The notes under the pieces: generated by a model
The model's input: only the letters and a program-made list of their open reading frames with translations
Databases searched by the model: none
What the model was told of the DNA's origin: nothing
Assembly (NCBI RefSeq): GCF_002846495.1
Contig: NZ_PJNE01000001.1
Span: 3,100,001 to 3,164,000, forward strand
Direction of reading: 5' to 3'
Length of the DNA: 64,000 nucleotides
From: Phycicoccus duodecadis
Lineage (GTDB): Bacteria; Actinomycetota; Actinomycetes; Actinomycetales; Dermatophilaceae
Shown: piece by piece, positions 36,665 to 45,447 of the stretch
How positions within the stretch are numbered: the first letter of the stretch is position 1
Layout: each line of letters starts with the position of its first letter
Made by a program: the position numbers and the translations under genes

Positions 36665-36670
36665 TACCCT
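36665..36670 (+). promoter_or_regulatory. -10 box TACCCT for leaderless start at 36677
   Basis: TACCCT is followed by exactly six bases and the ATG at 36677, predicting a leaderless message. No ribosome binding site precedes the ATG. Confidence 0.5.
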
Positions 36671-36676
36671 GGGGGC

Positions 36677-36967
36677 ATGTGGCTCCTCCGGCTCGTCCTC
36701 ATCGTGGCCGTCGTCGTCGCGGTCTGGTACGTCGTGCGGGCCGTGCGCTCCGGCGGCGCCCCCACCCTCGGCGCGACGGTCCGCTTCATCCCGGTCGAGC
36801 AGCTGCCGGACGACGAGCGCCAGGCCATCGAGGCCCAGCTCGCCCAGGACCGTACCGTCCACGCCATCAAGCTCTACCGCGAGGCGACGGGGGCCGGGCT
36901 GAAGGAAGCGAAGACGGCCGTCGAGACCTACCGCTGGAAGCAGGGCGGCGCCGGGGCGGCCTCGTGA
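36677..36967 (+). CDS. Membrane-anchored ribosomal L7/L12 C-terminal-like domain protein
   Basis: A 96-residue protein with an N-terminal membrane segment (LLRLVLIVAVVVAVWYVV), then a soluble domain whose end, IKLYREATGAGLKEAKTAVE, closely follows the helix-loop-helix of the ribosomal L7/L12 C-terminal domain (factor-binding face). Such single-pass proteins are seen in actinobacteria, but their role is not established. Its stop overlaps the GTG start of the DUF4233 gene (GTGA), so they are coupled. It is probably not part of the ribosomal stalk because it lacks the dimerising N-terminal domain and is anchored in the membrane. Confidence 0.8.
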   Translation: MWLLRLVLIVAVVVAVWYVVRAVRSGGAPTLGATVRFIPVEQLPDDERQAIEAQLAQDRTVHAIKLYREATGAGLKEAKTAVETYRWKQGGAGAAS

Positions 36968-37359
36968 GGCGGCTGCCGGTCTACGGGCGGCAGGGCAAGC
37001 TGACCTTCCGGCTGCTCGCCGTGGCCCTCGTGGGGCAGGCGATCCTGCTGTCGTTCTTCGCCCTCGCCGCCCGTGGGGTCGCGATCGCCGACGGGCGCGA
37101 CGGTGGCCGGCTGCTGTGGCTCGGCGCGGGGCTCTCGGTGCTGGCGCTGGTCGGCGCGGGCCTGATGCGCAGCCCGGTGGGGATCACCGTGGGCTGGCTG
37201 GTGCAGGTGCTCACCTGGGTCAGCGGCCTGGTGGTGCCGGCGATGTTCGGCGTGGCCGTGGTCTTCACCGCCCTCTGGCTGCTGCTCCTCGTGCAGGGGC
37301 TCAAGGCCGACGAGCTGGTGGCCCGCCACGAGGCGGAGCTCGCGGCGGCCTCCGACTAG
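36964..37359 (+). CDS. DUF4233 membrane protein
   Basis: A 131-residue protein with four membrane segments and a short charged C-terminus, of the DUF4233 family, which in actinobacteria regularly lies between folC and ndk. The function is unknown. GTG start overlapping the upstream stop indicates coupling with the L7/L12-like protein. Its TAG stop forms the first three bases of the TAGGGT -10 box of ndk. Confidence 0.85.
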   Translation: MRRLPVYGRQGKLTFRLLAVALVGQAILLSFFALAARGVAIADGRDGGRLLWLGAGLSVLALVGAGLMRSPVGITVGWLVQVLTWVSGLVVPAMFGVAVVFTALWLLLLVQGLKADELVARHEAELAAASD

Positions 37360-37362
37360 GGT
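37357..37362 (+). promoter_or_regulatory. -10 box TAGGGT for leaderless ndk
   Basis: TAGGGT is followed by six bases and the ndk GTG at 37369. The first three bases are the stop codon of the DUF4233 gene. Confidence 0.5.
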
Positions 37363-37368
37363 GGCGGC

Positions 37369-37791
37369 GTGACCACCGAACGCTCGCTCGTCCTCGTCAA
37401 GCCCGACGGCTTCGCCCGCGGCCTCACCGGTGAGGTGCTGCGCCGCATCGAGGCCAAGGGCTACCGCCTCGCCGCGCTGGCCGTGACCACCCCCGACACC
37501 GACCGTCTGCACCGGCACTACGCCGAGCACGAGGGCAAGCCGTTCTTCGAGCCGCTCGTCGCCTTCATGTCGTCGGGGCCCGTGGCCGCGGTCGTCATCG
37601 AGGGCGAGCGCTGCATCGAGGGCTTCCGGGCGCTCGCGGGGGCCACCGACCCCACGGCGGCGCTCCCCGGCACCATCCGCGGCGACCTCGGCCGCGACTG
37701 GGGCGAGAAGGTCCAGAAGAACATCGTGCACGGCTCGGACTCCCCCGAGTCGGCCGAGCGCGAGATCGGCATCTGGTTCCCCGAGCTCTGA
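37369..37791 (+). CDS. ndk: Nucleoside diphosphate kinase
   Basis: A 140-residue cytoplasmic enzyme that transfers the gamma phosphate of ATP to nucleoside diphosphates through a phosphohistidine. The active-site His is residue 121 in NIVHGSDS; the opening ERSLVLVKPDGFARGL and IRGDLGRDWG are typical. Length fits the family. GTG start; a TAGGGT box six bases upstream suggests an extra leaderless transcript in addition to read-through from DUF4233. Confidence 0.96.
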   Translation: MTTERSLVLVKPDGFARGLTGEVLRRIEAKGYRLAALAVTTPDTDRLHRHYAEHEGKPFFEPLVAFMSSGPVAAVVIEGERCIEGFRALAGATDPTAALPGTIRGDLGRDWGEKVQKNIVHGSDSPESAEREIGIWFPEL

Positions 37792-37903
37792 CCGGGCGGG
37801 TCCCGTGGGCCCCGTCCGTCACGTGAGTCACACCGGTCCCACCGGCGGGACGACGCGCCGCCGGGCTCCGGTGTGGCACCGAGGAGCCGGCGCGCGGGCC
37901 ACC

Positions 37904-37909
37904 TAGCCT
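37904..37909 (+). promoter_or_regulatory. -10 box TAGCCT for leaderless mreB
   Basis: TAGCCT is followed by six bases and the mreB ATG at 37916. The rest of the 124-base ndk-mreB gap shows no other clear element. Confidence 0.5.
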
Positions 37910-37915
37910 GCGGGC

Positions 37916-38950
37916 ATGAGCGGCTGGGCGGCGGGCTGGATCCGGGGGCGCGACCTCGCGATCGACCTCGGCACCGCCAACACCGTCGTCTACGAGCGCG
38001 GCCGTGGCGTGGTGCTCGACGAGCCCTCCGTGGTCGCCGTGCGGGCCGGGACCAGCGAGCTCGTGGCCGCCGGCCGGCGCGCCAAGGAGATGCTCGGCCG
38101 CACCCCCGAGTCGGTCACCGCGGTGCGCCCGCTGCGCGACGGCGTCATCTCCGACGCCGACGTGACCGAGCGGATGATCCGCTGGTTCGTCGACCAGGTC
38201 TCGCCCTCGCGCCTGGTGCGCCCGCGCGTGGTCGTCTGCGTCCCGAGCGACATCACCAGCGTCGAGCGCCGGGCCCTCGAGGACGCCACCCTGCGCTCGG
38301 GCGCCCGTCGCGTCTTCGTCGTCGAGGAGACGATGGCCGCGGCCATCGGGGCCGGGCTGCCGGTGGAGGAGACGATGGCCTCGATGGTCGTCGACATCGG
38401 CGGCGGCACCACCGACGTCGGCGTCGTGAGCCTCGGCGGCATCGTCACCTCGCGCACGATGCGCATCGGCGGCGACGAGATCGACGACGCCATCGTGGCC
38501 CACGTGAAGGCCGAGTACTCGCTGCTCCTGGGGGAGTCCAGCGCCGAGCAGCTGAAGATCGGCGCCGGCTCGGCGTTCCCGCTGCGCGAGGAGATCTCCG
38601 AGCGGGTGCGCGGGCGCGACCTGGTCACCGGCCTGCCGAAGACCGTGACCATCGGCTCGGCCGAGGTGCGCCGCGCCATCGAGACCCCGGTCGCCTCGAT
38701 CGTCGACCTCGTCCGCTCGGTGCTCGACGTCTGCCCGCCCGAGCTCGCCGGCGACGTCGTCGACCGCGGCATCGCCCTCACCGGCGGCGGCGCCCTCATC
38801 CGCGGGCTCGACGAGCGGCTGTCGCACGAGCTGGGCGTCCCCGTGCACGTCGCCGACGACCCGCTCCGGGCCGTCGCGCGCGGGGCCGGCCGGTGCGTCG
38901 AGGAGTTCGGCACCCTCGAGCGCGTCCTCGTCGACACCCGCCGGTCATGA
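37916..38950 (+). CDS. mreB: Rod shape-determining protein MreB
   Basis: A 344-residue actin-like ATPase that forms filaments under the membrane and directs the elongation peptidoglycan machinery. The phosphate-1 motif is AIDLGTANTVVY, phosphate-2 is VVDIGGGTTDVGVVS, and the adenosine motif is GIALTGGGALIRG. The length is standard. Its stop overlaps the mreC start (ATGA), and the mre genes continue without gaps to mrdA. An intact mre operon suggests rod or short-rod cells or wall synthesis during differentiation. Confidence 0.96.
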   Translation: MSGWAAGWIRGRDLAIDLGTANTVVYERGRGVVLDEPSVVAVRAGTSELVAAGRRAKEMLGRTPESVTAVRPLRDGVISDADVTERMIRWFVDQVSPSRLVRPRVVVCVPSDITSVERRALEDATLRSGARRVFVVEETMAAAIGAGLPVEETMASMVVDIGGGTTDVGVVSLGGIVTSRTMRIGGDEIDDAIVAHVKAEYSLLLGESSAEQLKIGAGSAFPLREEISERVRGRDLVTGLPKTVTIGSAEVRRAIETPVASIVDLVRSVLDVCPPELAGDVVDRGIALTGGGALIRGLDERLSHELGVPVHVADDPLRAVARGAGRCVEEFGTLERVLVDTRRS

Positions 38951-39747
38951 GGCGCCGGCTCCTGCTCGCGGCGGTGGCCCTGACCGCGCTCGCGCTGCTG
39001 CTCGACCTGTCCGGGGTCGGCGACCTGGGGGTCGTGCGCCGCGCCGCCGCCGCGGCGCTCGGGCCGATGGAGCGCCTGGTCGGCCCCGGGGCCACCGACC
39101 CGGCCGATGCCGCCCGCCTGCGGGCCGCCGTCACCGGTGGCACGTCGTCGGCCGAGGTCGACCGGCTCCTCGCCACCCCCGGCACCGGGGGCACCCGCGT
39201 GGTGCTGGCCCGCGTCGTGGCCGTGGGCCAGTCCGGGCCGGCGGGTCCCGAGCGGGTCACCCTCGACGTCGGCGCGCGCGACGGGGTCGAGGTCGACCGG
39301 GCCGTCGTCGCCGAGCAGGGACTGGTCGGGCGCGTCGTCTCCGTGGCCCCGTGGACCTGCGACGTGCTCCTCGTCGGCAGCCCGGAGGTCACGGTGGGTG
39401 TGCGGGTCGGGGCGGCCGGCGTCCTGGGGGAGGCCTCGGGGGCGGCGGCCGTGGGGGCGGCGGCGCCCGACCCCGGCACCCTCTCGCTGTCCCTCGTAGA
39501 GCGCGGCGCCATGGCCCCGGGCGACCCCGTCGTCACCCTCGGCAGCGTGGGCGGGCGGCCGTTCGTCCCCGGCATCCGGGTGGGGACGGTGCGCGGCGTG
39601 CGCACCGGGGTCGGGCGGCTGGCGCCCAGCGGGACGCTCGTCCCGGCCGTCGACACCACGTCCCTCGACCTGGTCGCGGTCCTGCTCGCCCCGGCCCGCA
39701 GCACCGCGCGCCCGGTGCTCACCCCGACCCCGGCGCCGGCCCGCTGA
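38947..39747 (+). CDS. mreC: Rod shape-determining protein MreC
   Basis: A 266-residue membrane-anchored protein: N-terminal segment (LLLAAVALTALALLLDL), then the periplasm-side beta-barrel domains with ARVVAVGQSGPAGPERVTLDVGARDGV and the repeating GLVGRVVSV motif typical of MreC. The coiled coil between anchor and beta domain is unusually short. It joins MreB and MreD to PBP2. It overlaps mreB by four bases and mreD by one base. Confidence 0.92.
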   Translation: MRRRLLLAAVALTALALLLDLSGVGDLGVVRRAAAAALGPMERLVGPGATDPADAARLRAAVTGGTSSAEVDRLLATPGTGGTRVVLARVVAVGQSGPAGPERVTLDVGARDGVEVDRAVVAEQGLVGRVVSVAPWTCDVLLVGSPEVTVGVRVGAAGVLGEASGAAAVGAAAPDPGTLSLSLVERGAMAPGDPVVTLGSVGGRPFVPGIRVGTVRGVRTGVGRLAPSGTLVPAVDTTSLDLVAVLLAPARSTARPVLTPTPAPAR

Positions 39748-40235
39748 TGCGTGCCGTCGCGCTCACCGGCCGCGGGGCCGCCCTCGTCGTGGCGGTCCTG
39801 CTGGGGGTGGGCCTCGGGGCGCGGCACCTCGCGCCGGTGCCGGACCTGGTCCTGGTGCTCGTCGTCGCCTGGGCGCTGTTCCGCGGGCCCACCGCCGGGG
39901 CCGTCGCCGGGCTGGCCGGGGGCTGGGTCGTCGACCTCGTCCCGCCGGGGGCCCAGCCCCTGGGCGCCCATGCGCTGGCCTACGCGCTGGCCGGCCTCCT
40001 CGCCGGGCGGGTGCGGCACGAAGGTCCCGTGGCCGCCGCCCGGGTCGCCGTCGTCACCCTGGGCGCCGCGGCCGTCGTCGAGGGCGTCGAGGTCGTGCGG
40101 GCGCTCGCGGTGTCGGCGCCGGTCGACCTCGCGGCGGTGGCGTTGCGGATGCTGCTCACCGCCACCGTCGGCGCGCTCGTGGTGCCGGTGGTCGTCCGCG
40201 CCGAGCGCGCCCTGGTCCGCCGGCGCTACGGATGA
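39747..40235 (+). CDS. mreD: Rod shape-determining protein MreD
   Basis: A 162-residue integral membrane protein with about five segments and the MreD-like stretch PVPDLVLVLVVAWALFRGPTAG. It works with MreC in the elongation complex. Recognition is mainly from position, length and topology. ATG overlaps the mreC stop (TGATG), and its stop overlaps the mrdA start (ATGA). Confidence 0.9.
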   Translation: MRAVALTGRGAALVVAVLLGVGLGARHLAPVPDLVLVLVVAWALFRGPTAGAVAGLAGGWVVDLVPPGAQPLGAHALAYALAGLLAGRVRHEGPVAAARVAVVTLGAAAVVEGVEVVRALAVSAPVDLAAVALRMLLTATVGALVVPVVVRAERALVRRRYG

Positions 40236-42232
40236 GCCGCGTTCACGCCCACCACGGCCGGATGCTGGCCGTCCTGGCCGTCGTATTGCTCGCGTTCGGT
40301 GGCCTGGTCGGGCGGCTCGGCCAGGTGCAGCTCGCCGGGGCCGCCGGCTTCGGCGACGAGCGGGCCGGCGCGGGCGCCTCCCTCGACACCCGCACCGTCG
40401 TCGTGCCGGCCCTGCGGGGCCGCATCCTCGACCGCGCCGGCCGCCCCCTGGCGGAGAACCGGATGAGCACCGTCGTCACCCTCGAGCGGCGGGTCATCGC
40501 CGACGACCGGGCCGCCGCCGAGGCCGAGGTGCGTGCCGCGGCCGCGGTGCTGCGTCTCGACCCCGCGCCGCTGCTCGGGCGCACCTGGCTGTGCGGTGAG
40601 CGCGGTGCCCCCGCGGCCCCGGTCTGCTGGAGCGGATCGCCGCAGGTGCCGGTGCCGCTGGCCGACGGGGTCGACGCCGCCGCGGCCCTGACCCTGGTCG
40701 AGCAGCCCGGGCGCTTCCCCGGCATCGCGGTGTCGTCGCGGGCGGTGCGGGTCTACCCGCGGCCCGAGGGGGCGAGTGCGGCCCAGGTGATCGGCTACCT
40801 GGGGCCGGTCACGGCCGACGAGGTGGCCGCGGGCTCCGGGCTCGTGGCCGACGACCTCGTGGGCCGGGCCGGGCTCGAGCAGCAGTACGACACCGCCCTG
40901 CGCGGCACCCCCGGCCGCACCGTGGTGGCTGTCGACGCCCGCGGCCTGGTCACCGGCGTGGTCTCGCGCACCGACCCGGTGCCGGGGCGCGACCTCGTCA
41001 CGTCCCTCGACGCCACGGTGCAGGCCTCGGCCGAGCGCGCGCTGGCGACCCAGATGCGGGCCGCCAGGAAGCGGGGCTGGGCCGCCGACACCGGGGCGGT
41101 GGTCGTCCTCGACCCGCGCAGCGGCGCCGTCGCGGCGCTCGCCAGCGCGCCCACCTACGACCTCAACGTCTGGACCGGCGGCATCTCGTCGGCCGACTAC
41201 GCCGCCCTGACCTCGGCCCGGGCGCGCACGCCGCTGCTCTCGCGCGCCACCGACGTGGGCTTCGCGCCCGCCAGCACGATGAAGCCGGCGTCGGTCGCGG
41301 CGGCGGTCCGTGCCGGGCGCTCGCTCTCGGCCACGTACGACTGCCCGGCCGTGTACCGCGTCGGCGACCGCGACTTCAAGAACTACGAGAGCTTCCCGCA
41401 GGGGCACATCAGCCTCGCCCGCAGCATCGAGATCTCCTGCGACACCGTGTTCTACGAGCTGGCCTTCACCCAGTGGCAGCGCGAGGGCGGCCTGCGGGCG
41501 CCGTCCACGGTGGCCGGCCCGTTCGCGGCCGTCGCGCGGGGGCTCGGGCTCGGTGCCCCCACGGGGGTCGACCTGCCCCAGGAGTCGGCGGGCCGCATCC
41601 CCGACCGGGCGTGGCGCCAGGCCACGTGGGAGCAGCAGCGGGGCGAGCTGTGCCGCCGCGCCCGCACCGGCTACCCCGAGGTGGCCGACCGCACCCGGGC
41701 CGCGTACCTGCGGGCCATCGCGAAGGAGAACTGCACCGCCGGCTTCCAGCTGCGCGGGGGCGACGCGGCGAACTTCGCCATCGGGCAGGGCGACGTGCTG
41801 GCCACGCCGCTCCAGATGGCCGTGATGTACGGCGCCATCGCCGACGGCGGCCTCGTCCGCACCCCGCGCCTCGGGGTCGCGCTCGTCGACCCCGCGACCG
41901 GCGTGCGCTCGCCGGTCGCGGCCGGCCCGGTACGGGCGTCCGGCGTGGCCGCCTCCACCGAGGCCTACCTGCGCTCGGCCCTGCGCTCGGTGGTGACCAC
42001 CGGCACCGCGGCCGGCGCGTTCCGCGGGATGCCGGCCGACTGGCCCGTGGCGGGCAAGACCGGCACCGGCGAGGTCCTCGGCAGCCGCGACACCTCGTGG
42101 TTCGTCTCGTACGCCCCCGCGGACCGGCCGCGCTGGGTGGTGGCGGCGGTGGTCGGGCAGGGCGGGCATGGCAGCGACACCGCGGCCCCGGTGGCACGGG
42201 CGGTGCACCTCACCCTGCGCGGCCTGGGCTGA
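40232..42232 (+). CDS. mrdA: Penicillin-binding protein 2 (elongation transpeptidase)
   Basis: A 666-residue class B penicillin-binding protein: one N-terminal membrane segment (MLAVLAVVLLAFGGLVGRLG), the pedestal domain with LRGRILDRAGRPLAENR, and the transpeptidase domain. Catalytic SxxK is STMK at 348-351; KTG is GKTGTGE with Lys609; the SxN position appears as SCD in IEISCDTVFYE, a variant of the usual Asn. It cross-links peptidoglycan during elongation with a RodA partner. Unlike many actinobacteria, no rodA follows; lpdA is next. Confidence 0.95.
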   Translation: MSRVHAHHGRMLAVLAVVLLAFGGLVGRLGQVQLAGAAGFGDERAGAGASLDTRTVVVPALRGRILDRAGRPLAENRMSTVVTLERRVIADDRAAAEAEVRAAAAVLRLDPAPLLGRTWLCGERGAPAAPVCWSGSPQVPVPLADGVDAAAALTLVEQPGRFPGIAVSSRAVRVYPRPEGASAAQVIGYLGPVTADEVAAGSGLVADDLVGRAGLEQQYDTALRGTPGRTVVAVDARGLVTGVVSRTDPVPGRDLVTSLDATVQASAERALATQMRAARKRGWAADTGAVVVLDPRSGAVAALASAPTYDLNVWTGGISSADYAALTSARARTPLLSRATDVGFAPASTMKPASVAAAVRAGRSLSATYDCPAVYRVGDRDFKNYESFPQGHISLARSIEISCDTVFYELAFTQWQREGGLRAPSTVAGPFAAVARGLGLGAPTGVDLPQESAGRIPDRAWRQATWEQQRGELCRRARTGYPEVADRTRAAYLRAIAKENCTAGFQLRGGDAANFAIGQGDVLATPLQMAVMYGAIADGGLVRTPRLGVALVDPATGVRSPVAAGPVRASGVAASTEAYLRSALRSVVTTGTAAGAFRGMPADWPVAGKTGTGEVLGSRDTSWFVSYAPADRPRWVVAAVVGQGGHGSDTAAPVARAVHLTLRGLG

Positions 42233-42258
42233 GCGCCGACGGGGGCCGGGCGCCCCGA

Positions 42259-42264
42259 TAAGGT
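42259..42264 (+). promoter_or_regulatory. -10 box TAAGGT upstream of lpdA
   Basis: TAAGGT is followed by six bases and the lpdA ATG. The same bases (AAGGTGG) could also be a ribosome binding site, so leaderless expression is not certain. Confidence 0.4.
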
Positions 42265-42270
42265 GGACGC

Positions 42271-43668
42271 ATGTCTGACTTCGACCTCGTGGTGCTCGGT
42301 GCTGGTCCTGGTGGTTACGTCGCGGCGATCCGCGCCTCCCAGCTCGGGAAGAAGGTCGCGGTCGTCGAGAAGAAGTACTGGGGCGGGGTCTGCCTCAACG
42401 TCGGCTGCATCCCCTCGAAGGCGCTCATCAAGAACGCCGAGCTCGCCCACACGCTCCAGCACGACAAGGAGCTCTACGGCATCGAGGGCGAGGCCACCAT
42501 GAAGTACGGCGTCACCCACGCCCGCTCGCGCAAGGTGTCGGCCGGCATCGTCAAGGGCGTCCACTTCCTCATGAAGAAGAACACGATCGAGGAGATCGAC
42601 GGCTGGGGCACGCTCACCGGCGCGAGCTCGATGGACGTCGCCCTCAACGACGGCTCCACCAGGCAGCTGACGTTCGACTCGCTCATCATCGCCACCGGTG
42701 CCGTCACCCGGATGCTGCCCGGCGTCGAGGTGAGCCAGAACGTCGTCACCTACGAGGAGCAGATCCTCGACGAGAACCTGCCGGGGTCGCTCATCATCGC
42801 CGGCTCCGGCGCCATCGGCGTCGAGTTCGCCTACGTGATGAAGAACTTCGGCGTCGACGTCACCATCGTCGAGTTCCTCGACCGGATGGTCCCGACCGAG
42901 GACGAGGAGGTCTCCAAGGAGCTCCTCAAGCACTACAAGAAGCTCGGCGTGAAGGTCATGCTCGGCACGAAGGTCGAGTCCGTCGAGGACACCGGGTCGG
43001 GCGTGCGGGTGACGGTCTCGCCGGCGGCCGGGGGCGATCAGCAGGTGCTCGAGGCCGACAAGCTCCTCTCGGCCATCGGCTTCGCACCGCGCACCGAGGG
43101 GTACGGGCTGGAGGCGATCGGCGTCCAGCTCACCGAGCGCGGCGCCGTCGCCATCGACGAGTACTGCCGCACCAACGTCGAGAACGTCTACGCCATCGGC
43201 GACGTCACCGCCAAGCTCATGCTCGCCCACGTGGCCGAGGCCCAGGGCGTGGTGGCCGCCGAGCACCTGTGCGGGGCCGACACGATGCCGGTCGAGTACG
43301 ACTTCGTGCCGCGCGCCACCTACTGCCACCCGCAGATCGGTTCGTTCGGCTACACCGAGGCGCAGGCGAAGGAGAAGGGCTACGACGTCAAGGTCGCCAA
43401 GTTCCCCTTCAGCGCCAACGGCAAGGCGATGGGCCTCGGCGACGCGGTCGGCTTCGTCAAGGTGGTCGCCGACGCCGAGCACAACGAGATCATCGGCGCC
43501 CACATGATCGGCCCCGACGTCACCGAGCTGTTGCCCGTGCTCACCCTCGCGCAGAAGTGGGACCTCACCGCTGACGAGGTGTCGCGCAACGTCTTCGCGC
43601 ACCCGACGCTGTCCGAGGCCGTCAAGGAGGCCGTGGAGGGCATCGCCGGCCACATGATCAACCTCTGA
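42271..43668 (+). CDS. lpdA: Dihydrolipoyl dehydrogenase
   Basis: A 465-residue flavoprotein, the E3 subunit of the 2-oxoacid dehydrogenase complexes, which reoxidises dihydrolipoamide with NAD+. FAD-binding [10 protein letters not shown] at the start, redox disulfide Cys41/Cys46 in [16 protein letters not shown]-binding [10 protein letters not shown], and the C-terminal His-Glu pair in [12 protein letters not shown] are all present. Not in an operon with E1 or E2 genes here. The coding style (more AAG, ATC) suggests high expression. Confidence 0.96.
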   Translation: MSDFDLVVLGAGPGGYVAAIRASQLGKKVAVVEKKYWGGVCLNVGCIPSKALIKNAELAHTLQHDKELYGIEGEATMKYGVTHARSRKVSAGIVKGVHFLMKKNTIEEIDGWGTLTGASSMDVALNDGSTRQLTFDSLIIATGAVTRMLPGVEVSQNVVTYEEQILDENLPGSLIIAGSGAIGVEFAYVMKNFGVDVTIVEFLDRMVPTEDEEVSKELLKHYKKLGVKVMLGTKVESVEDTGSGVRVTVSPAAGGDQQVLEADKLLSAIGFAPRTEGYGLEAIGVQLTERGAVAIDEYCRTNVENVYAIGDVTAKLMLAHVAEAQGVVAAEHLCGADTMPVEYDFVPRATYCHPQIGSFGYTEAQAKEKGYDVKVAKFPFSANGKAMGLGDAVGFVKVVADAEHNEIIGAHMIGPDVTELLPVLTLAQKWDLTADEVSRNVFAHPTLSEAVKEAVEGIAGHMINL

Positions 43669-43699
43669 CCCGGCACCGGTTCCCCGGCAGTATGGGGGC

Positions 43700-45121
43700 A
43701 TGACCCCCGAGGAGTTCCGCGTCGCCGGCCACGCCCTGATCGACTGGATCGCCGACCACCGCGCCCGCGTGCCCGAGCTGCCGGTCGCCGCCCAGGTCCG
43801 CCCCGGTGAGGTGCGGGCCGCCCTTCCCTCCACCGCCCCCGAGAGCCCCGAGGACTTCGCGGCCGTCCTGGCCGACCTCGACCGCGTCGTCGTCCCCGGG
43901 GTCACCCAGACCCAGCACCCCGGCTTCTACGGCTGGTTCCCCAGCAACGCCTCGCTGGCCAGCGTGCTCGGCGACATCGCGTCCGGGGGAGTGGGCGCGC
44001 TCGGCATCACGTGGCAGTCGGCCCCGGCGCTCACCGAGGTCGAGCAGGTCGTCACCGACTGGCTCCGCGACCTCTGCGGCCTGTCGCCGGAGTGGAAGGG
44101 CGCCATCCAGGACACCGCCTCCACCGCCTGCCTGGTCGCGATGCTGGCCGCGCGCGAGCGGGCCAGCGGCGGCTCCGAGCACCGCGGCGGGCTGCAGGCG
44201 CTGGATGCCCCGCTCATCGCCTACACCTCGCCGCACGCCCACAGCTCGGTGCCGAAGGCGGTGCTGCTGGCCGGCTACGGCGCCGACAACCTGCGCTACG
44301 TCGACGTCGACCCGGTGACCTATGCGATGGACCCCGAGGCACTGCGCCGGGCCATGGCCGCCGACGTCGCCGCCGGGCGCGTCCCGGCCGTCGTGGTCGC
44401 GGCCGTCGGCACCACCGGCACCACCGCCATGGACCCGGTGCGCGCCATCGTCGACGTCGCCCGCGAGCACGGCGCCTGGGTGCACGTCGACGCCGCGATG
44501 GCCGGCTCGGCGATGCTGCTGCCCGAGATGCGCCATCTCTTCGACGGCGCCGACGACGCCGACTCGATCTCGTGGAACCCCCACAAGTGGATGGGCACGG
44601 TCCTCGACACCTCGCTGCTCTACGTCCGCGACGTCGACCACCTGGTGTCGGTGATGTCGACGACGCCGAGCTACCTGCGCGCCGGCACCGACGACGAGGT
44701 GGTGCAGTACAAGGACTGGGGCATCCCGCTGGGGCGCCGGTTCCGCGCGCTCAAGCTGTGGTTCCACCTGCGGCTCGACGGCGTCGAGGCCATCCGCGAG
44801 CGGCTGCGGCGCGACCTCGAGAACGCCCGCTGGCTGGCCGAGCAGGTCGAGGCCGAGCGCGGCTGGCGGGTGCTGGCGCCGGTGTCGCTGCAGACGGTGT
44901 GCCTCGTCCACGAGCCCGAGGGCCTCACCGGCGACGCGCTCGACGCCCACACCCTGGCCTGGATGGACGCCGCGAACGCCACCGGGCGCGTCTTCCTGGG
45001 GGCCAGCCAGCTCGACGGGCGGTGGATGGTGCGGGTCTCGGTCGGGGCCGAGGCCACCGAGCGCGCCGACGTCGAGGAGCTCTGGGCCCTGCTGCGCGAG
45101 GTCGTGGCCACGACCCGCTGA
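43700..45121 (+). CDS. PLP-dependent group II amino acid decarboxylase (aromatic-type)
   Basis: A 473-residue fold-type I PLP enzyme of the group II decarboxylases (DDC/TyrDC-like). The PLP lysine is Lys296 in SWNPHKWMG; HVDAAMAG supplies the pyridine-nitrogen Asp; TQHPGFYGWFPSNAS and GLQALDAPLIAYTSPHAHSS are typical of aromatic-L-amino-acid decarboxylases. It would produce an aromatic amine (for example tyramine, tryptamine or phenethylamine); the substrate is not certain. It stands alone between lpdA and a small membrane protein. Confidence 0.9.
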   Translation: MTPEEFRVAGHALIDWIADHRARVPELPVAAQVRPGEVRAALPSTAPESPEDFAAVLADLDRVVVPGVTQTQHPGFYGWFPSNASLASVLGDIASGGVGALGITWQSAPALTEVEQVVTDWLRDLCGLSPEWKGAIQDTASTACLVAMLAARERASGGSEHRGGLQALDAPLIAYTSPHAHSSVPKAVLLAGYGADNLRYVDVDPVTYAMDPEALRRAMAADVAAGRVPAVVVAAVGTTGTTAMDPVRAIVDVAREHGAWVHVDAAMAGSAMLLPEMRHLFDGADDADSISWNPHKWMGTVLDTSLLYVRDVDHLVSVMSTTPSYLRAGTDDEVVQYKDWGIPLGRRFRALKLWFHLRLDGVEAIRERLRRDLENARWLAEQVEAERGWRVLAPVSLQTVCLVHEPEGLTGDALDAHTLAWMDAANATGRVFLGASQLDGRWMVRVSVGAEATERADVEELWALLREVVATTR

Positions 45122-45164
45122 CGCCGCCGGCCCGGCGCCGTGTATCGCGCCGGGGTCGCCGCGC

Positions 45165-45201
45165 CTCCTGACCCTCGACGGACCCCGTCGAGAGTCAGGA
45201 G
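45165..45201 (+). promoter_or_regulatory. Hairpin that includes the ribosome binding site of the 45208 gene
   Basis: CTCCTGAC (45165-45172) pairs with GTCAGGAG (45194-45201), and CTCGACGG with CCGTCGAG inside. The 3' arm contains AGGAG (45197-45201), the ribosome binding site for the ATG at 45208, so the hairpin would block translation unless opened. It could also act as the terminator of the decarboxylase gene. Confidence 0.65.
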
Positions 45202-45207
45202 AGTGTC

Positions 45208-45438
45208 ATGCGCAGGAGGATGTGGACCGAGAGCGGGCTGGCGGCGGTGACCGCGGTGCTGGCGGTCGTCACGGCGGTCGACGCCGAGTGGGTCGAGTGG
45301 CTGTTCGGGGTCGACCCCGACGGTGGCTCGGGTGCCCTCGAGCTCGGGCTGGTGGTCGCGCTCGCGGTCGTCAGCCTGGTGCTCGCGGCGCTGGCCCGGC
45401 GACACCGGCTGGCCGCGCGGCGCCCCCAGCCGGCCTGA
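45208..45438 (+). CDS. Small two-TM membrane protein
   Basis: A 76-residue protein with two membrane segments (LAAVTAVLAVVTAVDAEWVEWLF and LELGLVVALAVVSLVLAALA) and a basic C-terminus. Small proteins of this kind are sometimes labelled as transporter subunits, but nothing here supports that. The AGGAG just upstream is inside a strong hairpin, suggesting regulated translation. It is followed closely by a Pro-rich small reading frame and a beta-propeller gene. Confidence 0.65.
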   Translation: MRRRMWTESGLAAVTAVLAVVTAVDAEWVEWLFGVDPDGGSGALELGLVVALAVVSLVLAALARRHRLAARRPQPA

Positions 45439-45447
45439 GCGGCAGCC

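Noticed and set aside
45208-45438. Annotation of the 76-residue protein as an ABC transporter permease
   Set aside because: Two short membrane segments only, no permease coupling motif and no ATPase gene nearby.
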